DNA of 64,000 bases from Nocardioides conyzicola (GTDB lineage: Bacteria; Actinomycetota; Actinomycetes; Propionibacteriales; Nocardioidaceae): assembly GCF_039543825.1 (NCBI RefSeq), contig NZ_BAABKM010000002.1, positions 590,133 through 654,132 on the forward strand, read 5' to 3'. Made by a program: the position numbers and the translations under genes. The notes beneath the pieces were generated by a model. It was not told the DNA's origin. It did not search any database and worked only from the letters and a program-made list of their open reading frames with translations. Below are positions 52,618 to 64,000 of the stretch, one piece after another (positions within the stretch are counted from its first letter, which is position 1; each line of letters starts with the position of its first letter).

Positions 52618-54095
52618 CCTGTCGTCGGGCCGCGCTGGCCGCGATCACCGTGCTCGTCCTGGTGGCCGCCCCGGCCTGCAGCGGCGGCGGCGGGGGCAGC
52701 GATGACGACGACAAGCCGAAGGCCGACGCGTCCGCGACCCCGACGCTGCCGCCCAACCCCGACCTGCCGGACCCGGTCGACACCAACGGCCCGGTCGAGG
52801 AGCCGTTGATGGAGCCGGTCTGGCTGATCCGCAGCACCAAGACCAAGGAGTCCGACGAGTACACCGTCCGGACGCAGGGCCTGTTCGTCGACGGGGACAT
52901 CGCGGTCTACCAGGCCCAGGACACCATGCTCGGGATCTCCATGACCGACGGCTCCACCGTCTGGAAGTCACCGGTCGACCTGGGTGGCGAGCTGCCGGAC
53001 CACGCCGGCACGGCGGCGCACGGGGACCACCGGTGGACCTTCGTCTACCCGGAGACCAACGACGACGACCTCGACACGTGGGGCGACCGGCTGGTCACCG
53101 TCGACACCCAGACCGGGGACGTCGTGGGCGACATCCTGCTCGGCACCTACGGCACCGCGACGACGATGGAGAGCGTTGGCGACGTGCAGTACCTCGCCAC
53201 CGAGGACGGCGTCTTCACGGTCGACGACGAGGGCCAGCTCGGCACGGTCATGCCGATCCAGCGGCTGCCGGGGCGCAAGCCGGACATCAGGAAGATCACG
53301 CCGATCCAGGGCAGCGACGTCATCGTCCTCTCCCTCGACACCGGCAACGTGATCGGCACCGACTTCATCGTCGGGGTCGACTCGACCTCCGGGGACGTGG
53401 TGTGGAAGCACCGCGTCACCGACTTCGCCACGGGCCTCGGGGCCCAGTACGTCGACGTCAGCGACATCGACGGGCGCTACGTCACCCGGCCGGCATGGGA
53501 CCGGGAGCACACCGAGATGATGCACCTGTGGGTGCTGGACCCCGACTCCGGCGAGGTCCGCGCCCACCAGCTGTCCAAGCCCCACGGACAGGGCGAGCGC
53601 TACCACCAGATGCGGATCGGGGTGAACGACCTCGGGTCGGGCAACCCCCACGGCATGGTCGTCGTCGGCGACGACATCCTCTTCGAGGACTCCCAGGGCA
53701 TCAGCAGGTACAGCCCGCTGACCGGCGAGTACGTCTGGACCCTGCGCCGCGACATCATGGGCCTGCGCAACGGCGACGCCGACTGGGCGTCGTTCGGGGT
53801 CGGCGGCCTCAGCCCCGACAACAGCCTGCTCTACGCCTTCATGTCCTCCGGCCAGTCCGGCGACCTGATGGCCGTCGACGTGGAGACCGGCGAGCTGGCC
53901 GGCCGGTGGGCACTCGACGACGCCCAGCAGGCCGGCCTGGTCAGCCGGCCGCTGATGGTCGTGGACGGCGAGCAGGTCGTGCTCGCCCGCAACCGCGCCG
54001 TCGAGGGCGACCCGGAGCTGCTGGAGGGACCGAGCAAGCCGCTCGGACCGCGCAACGACGTCGGCCTGGTGCGGTTCCCCGACCTCGCCGGCTAG
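52599..54095 (+). CDS. lipoprotein with PQQ-like beta-propeller
   Basis: The 498-aa precursor has a signal sequence and lipobox APAC (Cys27), an Asp/Gly/Pro-rich linker and then repeated strands such as SMTDGSTVWKSPVDLG, DTQTGDVVGDILLG, DSTSGDVVWKHRV and DVETGELAGRWAL. These match PQQ-like/WD40 propeller blades but lack quinone ligands that I can assign. It is likely an extracytoplasmic binding or scaffold protein. GTG 52599 is chosen to include the signal peptide. It is convergent with, and overlaps, the amidase gene by 4 bp. Confidence 0.75.
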   Translation: MGHHDLTCRRAALAAITVLVLVAAPACSGGGGGSDDDDKPKADASATPTLPPNPDLPDPVDTNGPVEEPLMEPVWLIRSTKTKESDEYTVRTQGLFVDGDIAVYQAQDTMLGISMTDGSTVWKSPVDLGGELPDHAGTAAHGDHRWTFVYPETNDDDLDTWGDRLVTVDTQTGDVVGDILLGTYGTATTMESVGDVQYLATEDGVFTVDDEGQLGTVMPIQRLPGRKPDIRKITPIQGSDVIVLSLDTGNVIGTDFIVGVDSTSGDVVWKHRVTDFATGLGAQYVDVSDIDGRYVTRPAWDREHTEMMHLWVLDPDSGEVRAHQLSKPHGQGERYHQMRIGVNDLGSGNPHGMVVVGDDILFEDSQGISRYSPLTGEYVWTLRRDIMGLRNGDADWASFGVGGLSPDNSLLYAFMSSGQSGDLMAVDVETGELAGRWALDDAQQAGLVSRPLMVVDGEQVVLARNRAVEGDPELLEGPSKPLGPRNDVGLVRFPDLAG

Positions 54096-54886
54096 TCCCT
54101 GACCCGGGAGCCGAGGCCGTCGCGGTGGTCCGCCAGCATCGTGTGCGTCGCCCGGGTCGCGGCGACGACCTCGGTGTCGATCTCCGCGATCGCCAGCCCC
54201 TCCTCGTCGCCGAGCCGGGCCAGCGGCCGGCCCTCCGGGTCGTAGACGGCGGAGCCACCGATGAACTCGGCGTCGCCGCAGCGTCCGGTGAGGCCCGAGA
54301 ACACGACGTACATGCCGTTCTCCACCGCGCGGGCGGCGTAGTAGAGGTCGCGGCGGTGCGCGCCTCCCGGGAAGTACGCCGACGAGCTCAGGTAGCCGAC
54401 CGCCCCGTCGCGCGCCGCGGCCTGGGCGTGCTCGGGGAAGCAGCCGTCGTAGCAGATCGAGAGGCCGAGCTCGATGCCGTCGACCGTGATCGAGGCGCCG
54501 TGGTCGCCGGCCGTGAAGAGCTGCTTCTCGACGCCGTCGAGGTGCTGCTTGTCGTACGGCGCGGTGGCGGCGCCGTCCGGGCGGACCACGACCTGCGACA
54601 GCCGCCGGGCTTCGCCGCGGCGCAGGGCCGTGCCGGCGACCACCGTGACGCCGCCGGCAGCGGCCTCGCGGAGCGGGTCGAGCCACGCTCCGAGGTCGAT
54701 GGCGTCGGGCAGCGGACCCTCGAACGCCGCGACGTCGTACCCCGTGAGGAACGCCTCGGGCAGCACCAGCAGCCGCACGCCCTGGGTAGCGGCGAGCGCC
54801 GCCAGCCGAGCCGCTGTCGCGACGTTGGTCGCGACGTCACCGGAGACGGAAGCCGCCTGGCCCGCGGCGACCAGGAGGCGGGTCAT
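54092..54886 (-). CDS. carbon-nitrogen hydrolase (nitrilase superfamily)
   Basis: This 264-aa amidase has the complete Glu-Lys-Cys triad: Glu44 in LPEAFLTG, Lys113 in YDKQHLDG and Cys145 in ICYDGCFPE. Members cleave amide or nitrile bonds of small molecules (omega-amidase, deaminated glutathione amidase and others). The substrate is not determined by sequence. ATG 54886 overlaps the rnhA stop (ATGA). It is the terminal gene of the rnhA unit. Confidence 0.88.
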   Translation of the reverse strand: MTRLLVAAGQAASVSGDVATNVATAARLAALAATQGVRLLVLPEAFLTGYDVAAFEGPLPDAIDLGAWLDPLREAAAGGVTVVAGTALRRGEARRLSQVVVRPDGAATAPYDKQHLDGVEKQLFTAGDHGASITVDGIELGLSICYDGCFPEHAQAAARDGAVGYLSSSAYFPGGAHRRDLYYAARAVENGMYVVFSGLTGRCGDAEFIGGSAVYDPEGRPLARLGDEEGLAIAEIDTEVVAATRATHTMLADHRDGLGSRVRD

Positions 54887-55350
54887 CCGCGCGCCGCCTC
54901 GACCGCCTCGGTCAGCCCGCGGGCGGCGAGCCGGTCGGCCCGCTCGTTGCCCTCGTCGCCGGCGTGGCCCTTCACCCAGTGCCACTCGACGTCGTGCCCC
55001 TCGCACGCGGCGACCAGCTCCTGCCAGAGGTCGACGTTCTTGACCGGCTGCTTGGCGGAGGTCCGCCAGCCGTTGCGCGACCAGCCCTCGACCCACTTGA
55101 GGATGCCGCTGCGGACGTAGGTGCTGTCCGTGTAGATGTGCACCACCGAGCGACGGTTGAGCACCTCGAGCGCCTTGATCGGAGCGGTGAGCTCCATCCG
55201 GTTGTTGGTGGTCTCACTGGCCTCGCCCCCGCAGAGCTCGAGCTCGCGCTCGCCGTACCTGAGGAGCGCTCCCCACCCACCCGGCCCGGGGTTGGGGATG
55301 CACGCCCCGTCGGTGTGGATCGTGACGACCTCGTCGGGGGTCCCCGTCAC
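54883..55350 (-). CDS. rnhA: ribonuclease HI
   Basis: The 155-aa enzyme cleaves RNA in RNA-DNA hybrids. The catalytic acids are Asp14 ([11 protein letters not shown]), Glu53 (NNRMEL), Asp75 (YTDSTYV) and Asp139 (NERADRLA), with His129 in the flexible loop. The [13 protein letters not shown] basic handle is present. It starts 7 bp after guaB3 on the same strand. Confidence 0.95.
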   Translation of the reverse strand: MTGTPDEVVTIHTDGACIPNPGPGGWGALLRYGERELELCGGEASETTNNRMELTAPIKALEVLNRRSVVHIYTDSTYVRSGILKWVEGWSRNGWRTSAKQPVKNVDLWQELVAACEGHDVEWHWVKGHAGDEGNERADRLAARGLTEAVEAARG

Positions 55351-55357
55351 CGCAGCC

Positions 55358-56464
55358 TCACTCGACGACGACCTCGACCCGCTGGAACTCCTTGACCTCG
55401 GTGTAGCCGGTGGTGGCCATCGACCGGCGCAGGGCGCCGACGAGGTTCATCGTGCCGTCGGCGACCCGGGACGGGCCGAAGAGGATCTCCTGGAGCGTGC
55501 CGACGGTGTCGAACTGCACCCGCTGGCCGCGCGGCAGGTCGTGGTGGTGGGCCTCGGTGCCCCAGTGGAAGCCACGGCCCGGTGCGTCGCTGGCCCGCGC
55601 GAACGGCGAGCCGACCATCACGGCGTCGGCGCCGCAGGCGATCGCCTTGGCGACGTCGCCGGACTTGCCGATGGAGCCGTCGGCGATGACGTGGACGTAG
55701 CGGCCACCGGACTCGTCGAGGTAGTCGCGGCGCGCGGCCGCGACGTCGGCGACCGCCGAGGCCATGGGTACGGCGACGCCGAGCACGGTGCGCGTGGTGT
55801 GCGCCGCGCCCCCGCCGAAGCCGACGAGCACGCCGGCGGCACCGGTGCGCATCAGGTGCAGCGCGGCCTGGTGCGTGGCGCAGCCGCCGACGATGACCGG
55901 GACGTCGAGCTCGTAGATGAACTCCTTGAGGTTCAGCGGCTCGGCCTGCGACGAGACGTGCTCGGCCGAGACCGTGGTGCCGCGGATGACGAACATGTCG
56001 ACGCCGGCGTCGACCACGGCCTTCGCGAACTCCTTGGTGCGCTGCGGCGACAGCGAGCCGGCGACGGTCACGCCGGACTCGCGGATCTCACGCAGCCGCT
56101 CGGTGATCAGCTCGGCCCGGATCGGCTCGGTGTAGATCTCCTGCAGCCGACGGGTCGCGTCGACCCCCTGGAGACCCGCGACCTCCTCGAGCAGCGGGTC
56201 GGGGTCGTCGTACCGCGTCCACAGGCCCTCGAGGTTGAGCACGCCGAGACCGCCGAAGCCACCGAGCGCGATCGCGGTCGCCGGCGACATCACCGAGTCC
56301 ATCGGCGCCGCCAGCACCGGGATGTCGAACCGGTAGGCGTCGATCTGCCACGCGGTGCTGACCTCCTCCGGGTCGCGGGTGCGCCGCGAGGGCACGATCG
56401 CGATGTCGTCGAAGGAGTAGGCACGGCGCGCGCGCTTGGCCCGGCCGATCTCGATGTCCGTCAC
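55358..56464 (-). CDS. guaB3: GuaB3-family IMP dehydrogenase-related protein
   Basis: This 368-aa protein lacks the CBS pair of true IMP dehydrogenase and has the GuaB3 N-terminus ([20 protein letters not shown]). In the active-site loop, [15 protein letters not shown] replaces the canonical [11 protein letters not shown], so the catalytic Cys is His here. GuaB3 proteins are conserved beside guaB2 in actinomycetes, and GMP-reductase activity has been reported for some family members. Loss of the Cys makes the role of this copy uncertain. A leaderless -10 box precedes the GTG. Confidence 0.88.
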   Translation of the reverse strand: MTDIEIGRAKRARRAYSFDDIAIVPSRRTRDPEEVSTAWQIDAYRFDIPVLAAPMDSVMSPATAIALGGFGGLGVLNLEGLWTRYDDPDPLLEEVAGLQGVDATRRLQEIYTEPIRAELITERLREIRESGVTVAGSLSPQRTKEFAKAVVDAGVDMFVIRGTTVSAEHVSSQAEPLNLKEFIYELDVPVIVGGCATHQAALHLMRTGAAGVLVGFGGGAAHTTRTVLGVAVPMASAVADVAAARRDYLDESGGRYVHVIADGSIGKSGDVAKAIACGADAVMVGSPFARASDAPGRGFHWGTEAHHHDLPRGQRVQFDTVGTLQEILFGPSRVADGTMNLVGALRRSMATTGYTEVKEFQRVEVVVE

Positions 56465-56470
56465 GGGGTC

Positions 56471-56476
56471 ACACTA
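56471..56476 (-). promoter_or_regulatory. -10 box of a probable leaderless promoter for guaB3
   Basis: On the minus strand TAGTGT lies six bases before GTG 56464. The divergent sigma gene begins 50 bp further on. Confidence 0.45.
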
Positions 56477-56525
56477 TCCAGTCGCCGGGGCAACCTTTCC
56501 TTCGTCCCGGATGGTCGGAGCGGGT

Positions 56526-57028
56526 ATGAACGACAGCGTGCGGGCGGCGATGGGCTTCGACGACTTCGTCGCCGCGCGTTCATCGCGTCTCCTGCGTACG
56601 GCGTACCTGCTCACCCATGACCACGCACTGGCCGAGGACCTGCTCCAGACCGCGCTGACCAAGGCATGGTTCGCCTGGTCGCGGATCGACGCCGAACCCG
56701 AGCCCTACGTCCGCCGGATCCTGGTCAACACCTACGCGACGTGGTGGCGCCGGCGGTGGAACGGCGAGCGCCCGTACGCCGACCTCCCCGAGACCCCCGC
56801 GCCGGACGACGCCGCCGAAGAGCAGCAGGATCTCTGGGCCGCGACCGGTCGACTCCCCCGCCGCCAGCGCGCCGTGATCGTGCTCCGCTTCGCCGAGGAC
56901 CTCAGCGAGGCCGAGACCGCCCGGATCCTCGGCATCTCCGCCGGCACCGTCAAGAGCCAGACCAGCAAGGCGCTCGCGAAGCTGCGGATCGACCCCGCGC
57001 TCGCCAACCAGACCACGGAGGAACGCTC

Positions 57029-57032
<4 letters not shown>
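56526..57032 (+). CDS. SigE-family ECF sigma factor
   Basis: The 168-aa factor has region 2 (AYLLTHDHALAEDLLQTALT, EPYVRRILVNTYATWWRRR) and region 4 (PRRQRAVIVLRFAEDLSEAE, SAGTVKSQTSKALAKLR), matching the SigE family abundant in Streptomyces and Nocardioides. ATG 56526 is used; an in-frame ATG six codons upstream is possible. The next gene overlaps it by 4 bp and is the likely membrane partner. A similar sigma gene lies at 62334. Confidence 0.9.
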
Positions 57033-59799
<2,767 letters not shown>

Positions 59800-59813
59800 C
59801 CGGCGGGGTGGCC

Positions 59814-60707
59814 CTACCGACGAAGCGGCTTGAGGTCGCGGACGGGCACCCGCACGGTGAGCGTGTCGGCGGCCATCCGGATCCGGCCGCGGAGGCCCGC
59901 CGCCATCACCATCGGCAGCACCGCCTGGTTGTCGGAGCGGGTGGTCAGCAGGATCTCGGTGGCCCCGAGCGCGTTGGCCAGGCGGGCCGCGTCCACCAGC
60001 AGCCGGGTGCCGATCCCGCGGCGCTGCCAGGCTGGGTCGACCCGCAGCGTGACGGGTCGTACGTCGGGCTCCTCGGCCGCCGGGCGCACCACGGCGAGGC
60101 CCACGGCCTGGCCGTCGATCATCGCCGAGACCGAGTCGCCGTCCACGACGTACTCCGGCGTCGCTCCCCCACCGACCCGGCGCCCCATGCTCGGGGTCAT
60201 CGCGCTCTCGCGGGTGCGCTCGAGGACGTCCGAGACCAGGTCGGCCATCGCCGCCGCACGGGCGTGCTCCGTCGCGGTGAAGGGCGCCGTACGGCGTACC
60301 TGCACCTGGATGTCGCCGACGGTCATGTCCATCACGTCGGTGTCGACCGCCCCGTAGGCCGGGTCGGACTCGGCGTCGAAGAGCCGGGCGACGACCTCCG
60401 GGAAGGACGCGGGCTGGGCCAGGATCGAGCGGGCCGCCTGCACGTAGCGGGTCGGCTGGTCGGTGAGCGCGGCCTCGGTGCAGGGACCGGCGCTGACCGA
60501 GAGCCCGCCGGAGCGGCCGATCAGGTCGGCGAGGTCGGCGGCCGTCCAGTCGTCGGGGGTGCTGAGCACCAGCTCGTCGGTCACCGACTCCACGCCGGGG
60601 AAGATCTGGAGCCCCAGGATGTTGACCCCGGCCTCGCCGCAGGTGGCCGCCAGCATCGCCAGGGAGCCGGGGCGATCGGGCAGCGTCGTACGAACCCTCC
60701 ACAACAT
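59814..60707 (-). CDS. ACT domain-GNAT acetyltransferase fusion
   Basis: The 297-aa protein opens with an ACT domain (about 5-75: LPDRPGSLAMLAATCGEAGV, NILGLQIFPG) and ends with a GNAT domain (about 200-290: VTLRVDPAWQRRGIGTRLLV, acetyl-CoA loop R-R-G-I-G). The link region (75-200) is unassigned. Such a fusion suggests that an amino acid or similar ligand controls acetylation of a protein or metabolite. It sits directly upstream of guaB on the same strand but has no visible tie to purine synthesis. Confidence 0.8.
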   Translation of the reverse strand: MLWRVRTTLPDRPGSLAMLAATCGEAGVNILGLQIFPGVESVTDELVLSTPDDWTAADLADLIGRSGGLSVSAGPCTEAALTDQPTRYVQAARSILAQPASFPEVVARLFDAESDPAYGAVDTDVMDMTVGDIQVQVRRTAPFTATEHARAAAMADLVSDVLERTRESAMTPSMGRRVGGGATPEYVVDGDSVSAMIDGQAVGLAVVRPAAEEPDVRPVTLRVDPAWQRRGIGTRLLVDAARLANALGATEILLTTRSDNQAVLPMVMAAGLRGRIRMAADTLTVRVPVRDLKPLRR

Positions 60708-60799
60708 GGCCCCAGCGTGCGCGCGCGACGTTGCCGGATCGAGACCTGCGTGTTTCCTGGGTGCTACGTCCGCGTGGTCGGACCTGAGAGGGTGGGGGC

Positions 60800-62293
60800 G
60801 TGCGGAGCGGGGAGAGGGTGCGCGGCTTCGCCGAACGCCACACCGTCGCGCTCGCCGTCGTGCTGGCCGTCGTGGCCCGGCTGCCGGCGCTGACCCGGCC
60901 CGTCCGGGCCGACGAGGCCGGCTTCCTGATGGTCGCCCGGGCATGGAGCCCCCAGCCCGACAGCCTGTTCGGTCCCTACTGGGTGGACCGGCCGCCGCCG
61001 CTGATCGCGATCTTCGGTGCCGTCGACGCCCTCGGCGGGGTCACCACCCTGCGACTCCTCGGGGCGCTCGTCGCCGGGCTGACCGTGCTGCTCGCCGCCG
61101 CGGTCGCGGGCACGGTGAGCGGCCCGCGGGCGACCGTGTGGACCGCCGTCCTGGTCGCCGCGCTGCTCTCGAACCCGATGATCGACGTGGTCGCCGTCAA
61201 GGGCGAGCTGCTCGCGCTGCCGCTGGTGCTCGGGAGCATCCTGCTCACCCTCCTGTCCGTACGCCGTCGCGCGTGGCCGCTCGCGTTCGCCGCCGGGGTC
61301 GCGGCCGCCCTCGCGCTCGGGCTGAAGCAGAACCTCGCGACCGGCCTGGTCTTCGCCGTCGTGTTCCTCCTCGTCTCCGGGCTGACGCGCGTGCTCCCGA
61401 GCCGCTCGGTGCTCGCGCTGACGGTGGCCGGCCTGGCCGGCGCCGCCGTACCCGTGCTCGCCACCGTCGCCTGGGCTCATGCGGCCGGGGTCCGCCTCTC
61501 GACGCTGTGGGACACGGTCTACGGCTTCCGCGCCGACGCCGCACGGGTGATCGCCGACGGGACCACCGACGCCCCCGAGCGGCGAGCCCTGATCCTGGTC
61601 GCGATCGCGCTCGCCACCGGGCTGCTACTGGTCCTGATCGGCCCGTTCGCGCGGCTGCGCGAGCTCTGGCGCGACGACCCGCCGGTCCTGGCCGCGACCG
61701 TCGCGGTGGTGGTCGTCGACGTGGCGTCGCTGGTCGCCGGCGGCAGCTTCTGGCAGGACTACCTGCTCCCCCTCATCCCGTCGGCCGCGCTGTGCGCGGC
61801 CCTGCTCGCGGGCCGCGACGACCGCTCCGGTCGCACCATGCGTGGCCTCGTCGTCGCCGCCGTCGCCTCGGCGGTCCTGGCGATGACCTTCTGGCTGGTG
61901 TGGAACGCGACCGGGCACCAGGAGTTCAACGAGGTCCGGACCGGCGAGGCGATCGCCGACGCGGCCGAGCCCGGCGACACCCTGGTCGTCTTCGGCGGCC
62001 GCGCGGACCTCCAGCGGGTCAGTGGCCTCGACTCGCCGTACCCCTATCTCTGGAGCCTGCCGATGCGCACCCGGGACCCGGAGTACGCCGACCTCACCGC
62101 CCTGCTGTCCGGGCCGGATGCACCCACCTGGCTGGTCGAGTGGGTCGACCTCGACGCCTGGGCCGACGCCGGGGTCCCCGAGCTGCGGGCCGCGATCGAC
62201 GAGCACTACGTCGAGGTCGCCACCAGCTGCAACGACCACCCCGTCTACCTGCTCCGCGGCGTCGACAGACCGGCCGTCACCCCGGATTGTTGA
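60800..62293 (+). CDS. polytopic glycosyltransferase-like membrane protein, paralogue of 23202-24617
   Basis: The 497-aa protein has about ten membrane helices and motifs PVRADEAGFLMVARAWSPQP, YWVDRPPPLIAIF, a mid-protein GGSFWQDYLLPLIP and a late SPYPYLWSLPMRTRDPEY. These line up with the copy at 23202. The early Asp-Glu and the DRPP loop fit GT-C enzymes using lipid-linked sugar donors. Unlike its paralogue it has no PAP2 or DUF202 partner and instead precedes a sigma-factor operon by 40 bp. Confidence 0.72.
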   Translation: MRSGERVRGFAERHTVALAVVLAVVARLPALTRPVRADEAGFLMVARAWSPQPDSLFGPYWVDRPPPLIAIFGAVDALGGVTTLRLLGALVAGLTVLLAAAVAGTVSGPRATVWTAVLVAALLSNPMIDVVAVKGELLALPLVLGSILLTLLSVRRRAWPLAFAAGVAAALALGLKQNLATGLVFAVVFLLVSGLTRVLPSRSVLALTVAGLAGAAVPVLATVAWAHAAGVRLSTLWDTVYGFRADAARVIADGTTDAPERRALILVAIALATGLLLVLIGPFARLRELWRDDPPVLAATVAVVVVDVASLVAGGSFWQDYLLPLIPSAALCAALLAGRDDRSGRTMRGLVVAAVASAVLAMTFWLVWNATGHQEFNEVRTGEAIADAAEPGDTLVVFGGRADLQRVSGLDSPYPYLWSLPMRTRDPEYADLTALLSGPDAPTWLVEWVDLDAWADAGVPELRAAIDEHYVEVATSCNDHPVYLLRGVDRPAVTPDC

Positions 62294-62333
62294 TCCCGTG
62301 CAACCGATCCCCGGCTCACCTCGTTCTTGGGGC

Positions 62334-62873
62334 ATGGATCGCAGCACGGGGGACGTCGAGTTCTCGGAGTTCGCGGCCGCGGCACACAGCCGGCTGCGCA
62401 ACACGGCGTACCTGCTCTGCGGCGACTGGGAGCGCGCCGCCGACCACGTCCAGGAGGGGCTGATCCGGGTGTACGTCGCCTGGCCGCGGCTGGTCCGGCG
62501 CGGCGGCGAGCTGGCCTACGCCCGCAAGGCCGTGGTCAGCGCGTTCCTCGATGCCAGCCGCCGGCGCTCGAGCACCGAGCGGCCCGCCGAGCCCGACACC
62601 GAGCGCCCGTCCACCGAGGACGTCGCGGCCCGCGTGTCGGACCGGGCGGCGCTGATGGCCGCGCTCGCCCGGCTGCCGGAGCGCCAGCGCGCGTGCGTGG
62701 TGCTGCGCTACTTCGAGGACCTCGACGTACGGGAGACGGCGCTGGTGCTGCGCTGCAGCGAGGGCACCGTGAAGAGCCAGACCTCGCGGGCGCTCGCGTC
62801 CCTGCGCTCCATGTTCGAGAGCGCGTCGCGTGACGAGCTCGCCGTGATCGGAGAGGGGAACCTGCCGTGGTGA
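62334..62873 (+). CDS. SigE-family ECF sigma factor (second copy)
   Basis: This 179-aa factor has region 2 (TAYLLCGDWERAADHVQEGLIRVYVAWPR) and region 4 (PERQRACVVLRYFEDLDVRE, SEGTVKSQTSRALASLR), like the factor at 56526. The spacer between regions is Arg/Glu/Pro-rich. Its stop overlaps the following membrane-protein gene (GTGA). A promoter is not evident in the 40 bp before it, so read-through from the glycosyltransferase-like gene is possible. Confidence 0.9.
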   Translation: MDRSTGDVEFSEFAAAAHSRLRNTAYLLCGDWERAADHVQEGLIRVYVAWPRLVRRGGELAYARKAVVSAFLDASRRRSSTERPAEPDTERPSTEDVAARVSDRAALMAALARLPERQRACVVLRYFEDLDVRETALVLRCSEGTVKSQTSRALASLRSMFESASRDELAVIGEGNLPW

Positions 62874-64000
62874 ACGACCTGAAGCAGCTGCTGCGCGACA
62901 ACGTGGCCGACGCGCCGACGGACCACCTGGACACGGCGTCGCTCGTCGCCGCCGGGCGCCGCCGGGTCCGCGTACGCCGTACGCGCGCCGCCGGAGGCAC
63001 CGCCCTGCTGGCCGCCGGAGTGGTCACGGTCGCCCTGCTCGGCGGCGGACCGGCAGGGCGTGAGAAGGCGGAGCCGGCGCACCAGCCGCCGCGGCCCGAT
63101 GCGCCCACCCTGCGACTGGCCGACGCCCAACAGGCCGTCGAAGAGCGCGACTACGAGGTCCTGACGTCGCACACCAACAAGGACCTCGACGCCGACAACG
63201 GGCAGTACCTCGACGGCGTGACCGACGACGGGTTGGTCCTCTTCCGCGACGGGCCGCGCAGCGACCAGCTGTACCCGCGCTTCGCGCTGCTCGACCCCTC
63301 CACTGGTGCGAAGGACTGGCTCCCCGACCTCGCCGGGATCGGTCAGGACCAGACCTGGCCCGTCGACCTCGGCACCGACCGCCTGGTCCTGCTCTCGTTG
63401 GAGAACGGCCTGCCCGGCGCCATGCGGGCGCACGTGTTCGACCGGGCGAGCCGCCAGTGGACCACCCTGACGTGGTCGGGTCTCCCGGGCGTGGAGTTCC
63501 CCCGGGCGGTCGCGGGTCCCGACGACCGGCTCTACGTCTCCGTCCCCGCCACGCAGGGCACGCCCCCTGAGGGCGGCTGGCCGACCGGGCCGGACGGCGA
63601 GGCGGACGACGCCGACGCCGAGGGCGACACCTACGACCTCTGGTCGGTCTCGATGACCGACACCTCCGACGTACGCGACGAGCACCTGACGGTCGGGGAG
63701 CTCGCCTTCACGGACACGAAGATGGTGTGGAGCGACTCCGGGAACGGAGCCGCTGGGAGGTTCCACGTGCGCGACCTGGCGACCGGCGTCGAGACCTCCT
63801 TCGACCCGCACCTGGGCGACAAGTGCAACCTGCTGGGCTTCGGGGCTACGGGCGACCGGATCGTGGCGAGCGAGTACTGCGGTACGTACGACGGCGGGGT
63901 GCGCGACGACCGGGTCCAGATCCTCAGCACGGACGGCGAGCAGGTGGTCACCATCCAGGACAGCGGCGCCGAGGGCTACCTGCCGCCCGGCGGCGGCGTG
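62870..64000 (+). CDS. membrane protein paired with the SigE-family factor, truncated by the window edge
   Basis: At least 377 codons are present with no stop before the right edge. The start is GTG, overlapping the sigma-gene stop. An Arg-rich cytoplasmic segment (about 30-45) precedes one membrane helix (about 48-65), and the rest is an extracytoplasmic domain with propeller-like repeats (GAKDWLPDLAG, DRASRQWTTLTW, DLATGVETSFDP). The layout matches the partner at 57029, but the outer domains differ. Confidence 0.7.
   Translation, partial: MNDLKQLLRDNVADAPTDHLDTASLVAAGRRRVRVRRTRAAGGTALLAAGVVTVALLGGGPAGREKAEPAHQPPRPDAPTLRLADAQQAVEERDYEVLTSHTNKDLDADNGQYLDGVTDDGLVLFRDGPRSDQLYPRFALLDPSTGAKDWLPDLAGIGQDQTWPVDLGTDRLVLLSLENGLPGAMRAHVFDRASRQWTTLTWSGLPGVEFPRAVAGPDDRLYVSVPATQGTPPEGGWPTGPDGEADDADAEGDTYDLWSVSMTDTSDVRDEHLTVGELAFTDTKMVWSDSGNGAAGRFHVRDLATGVETSFDPHLGDKCNLLGFGATGDRIVASEYCGTYDGGVRDDRVQILSTDGEQVVTIQDSGAEGYLPPGGGV

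Overview
This window is 64 kb of very GC-rich, densely coding DNA with GTG starts almost as common as ATG. Many genes have a TAnnnT box only 6-7 nt before the start codon, which points to leaderless transcripts. The gene set indicates an actinomycete, most likely Nocardioides or a close relative: mycothiol biosynthesis (mshB, a DinB/DUF664 protein), coenzyme F420 synthesis and use (fbiC, an LLM-family oxidoreductase), guaB2 with guaB3, a translational ileS T-box, a DUF222/13E12 HNH protein, DUF5709, DUF5999, DUF6113 and a GPGG-motif small membrane protein. I see no rRNA, tRNA, CRISPR array, prophage or insertion sequence. The species call is inference.

Layout. 1-3.8 kb: the edge of ileS with its T-box, a membrane protein, a DinB protein, dapD, a cell-wall hydrolase and DUF5999. 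3.8-7.9 kb (minus strand): a tightly coupled run fdxC - dapC - unknown ACT-like gene - pheA - tyrA, linking lysine/diaminopimelate and aromatic amino-acid synthesis. 8-13.3 kb: a GNAT protein, a DUF389 membrane protein, a second T-box ahead of an archaeal-type aspartyl-tRNA synthetase, a sugar-epimerase-like protein and a secreted lipase. 13.4-17.1 kb (minus): VanW protein, DUF6113, mshB, a 90-aa unknown and a Nudix hydrolase. 17.1-22 kb: a propeller-like unknown, a secreted RCC1-repeat protein, a small zinc-ribbon-like protein, two copies of a ~130-bp repeat, an HNH/DUF222 protein and an unlisted 43-aa membrane peptide. 22-25.5 kb: a thioesterase, then an overlapping DUF202 - glycosyltransferase-like - PAP2 cassette. 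25.5-30.4 kb: acyl-CoA ligase, MMPL transporter and its probable regulator. 30.6-36 kb: fbiC, DUF5709, an SDR, the GPGG peptide, an F420-type oxidoreductase and a SRPBCC protein.

36-45.2 kb (minus): guaA; a two-gene GMC oxidase/semialdehyde dehydrogenase operon; and an uncharacterised three-gene operon (phosphotransferase, lipocalin-like protein, aldehyde dehydrogenase) behind a TetR/KstR-like operator. 45.3-46.5 kb: an AbiEi-type gene with a PD-(D/E)XK-like nuclease motif, bracketed by 83-bp inverted repeats. 46.5-54 kb: glpD, a CapA-like protein, an ECF42 sigma factor with its DGPF partner, and two lipoproteins. 54-64 kb: a nitrilase-family amidase, rnhA, guaB3, a SigE-family sigma/anti-sigma-like pair, guaB2, an ACT-GNAT fusion, a second glycosyltransferase-like membrane protein and a second sigma/anti-sigma-like pair that runs off the right edge.

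The only stretch over 300 bp without a gene is 20091-20505, which holds the two ~130-bp repeats. The most unusual items are: the T-box before the archaeal-type AspRS; an 11-bp operator shared by the MMPL transporter and its convergent regulator; the nuclease-like AbiEi gene inside inverted repeats; a CTG-start dapC; and a PheA-like ACT protein of unknown function in the aromatic operon.
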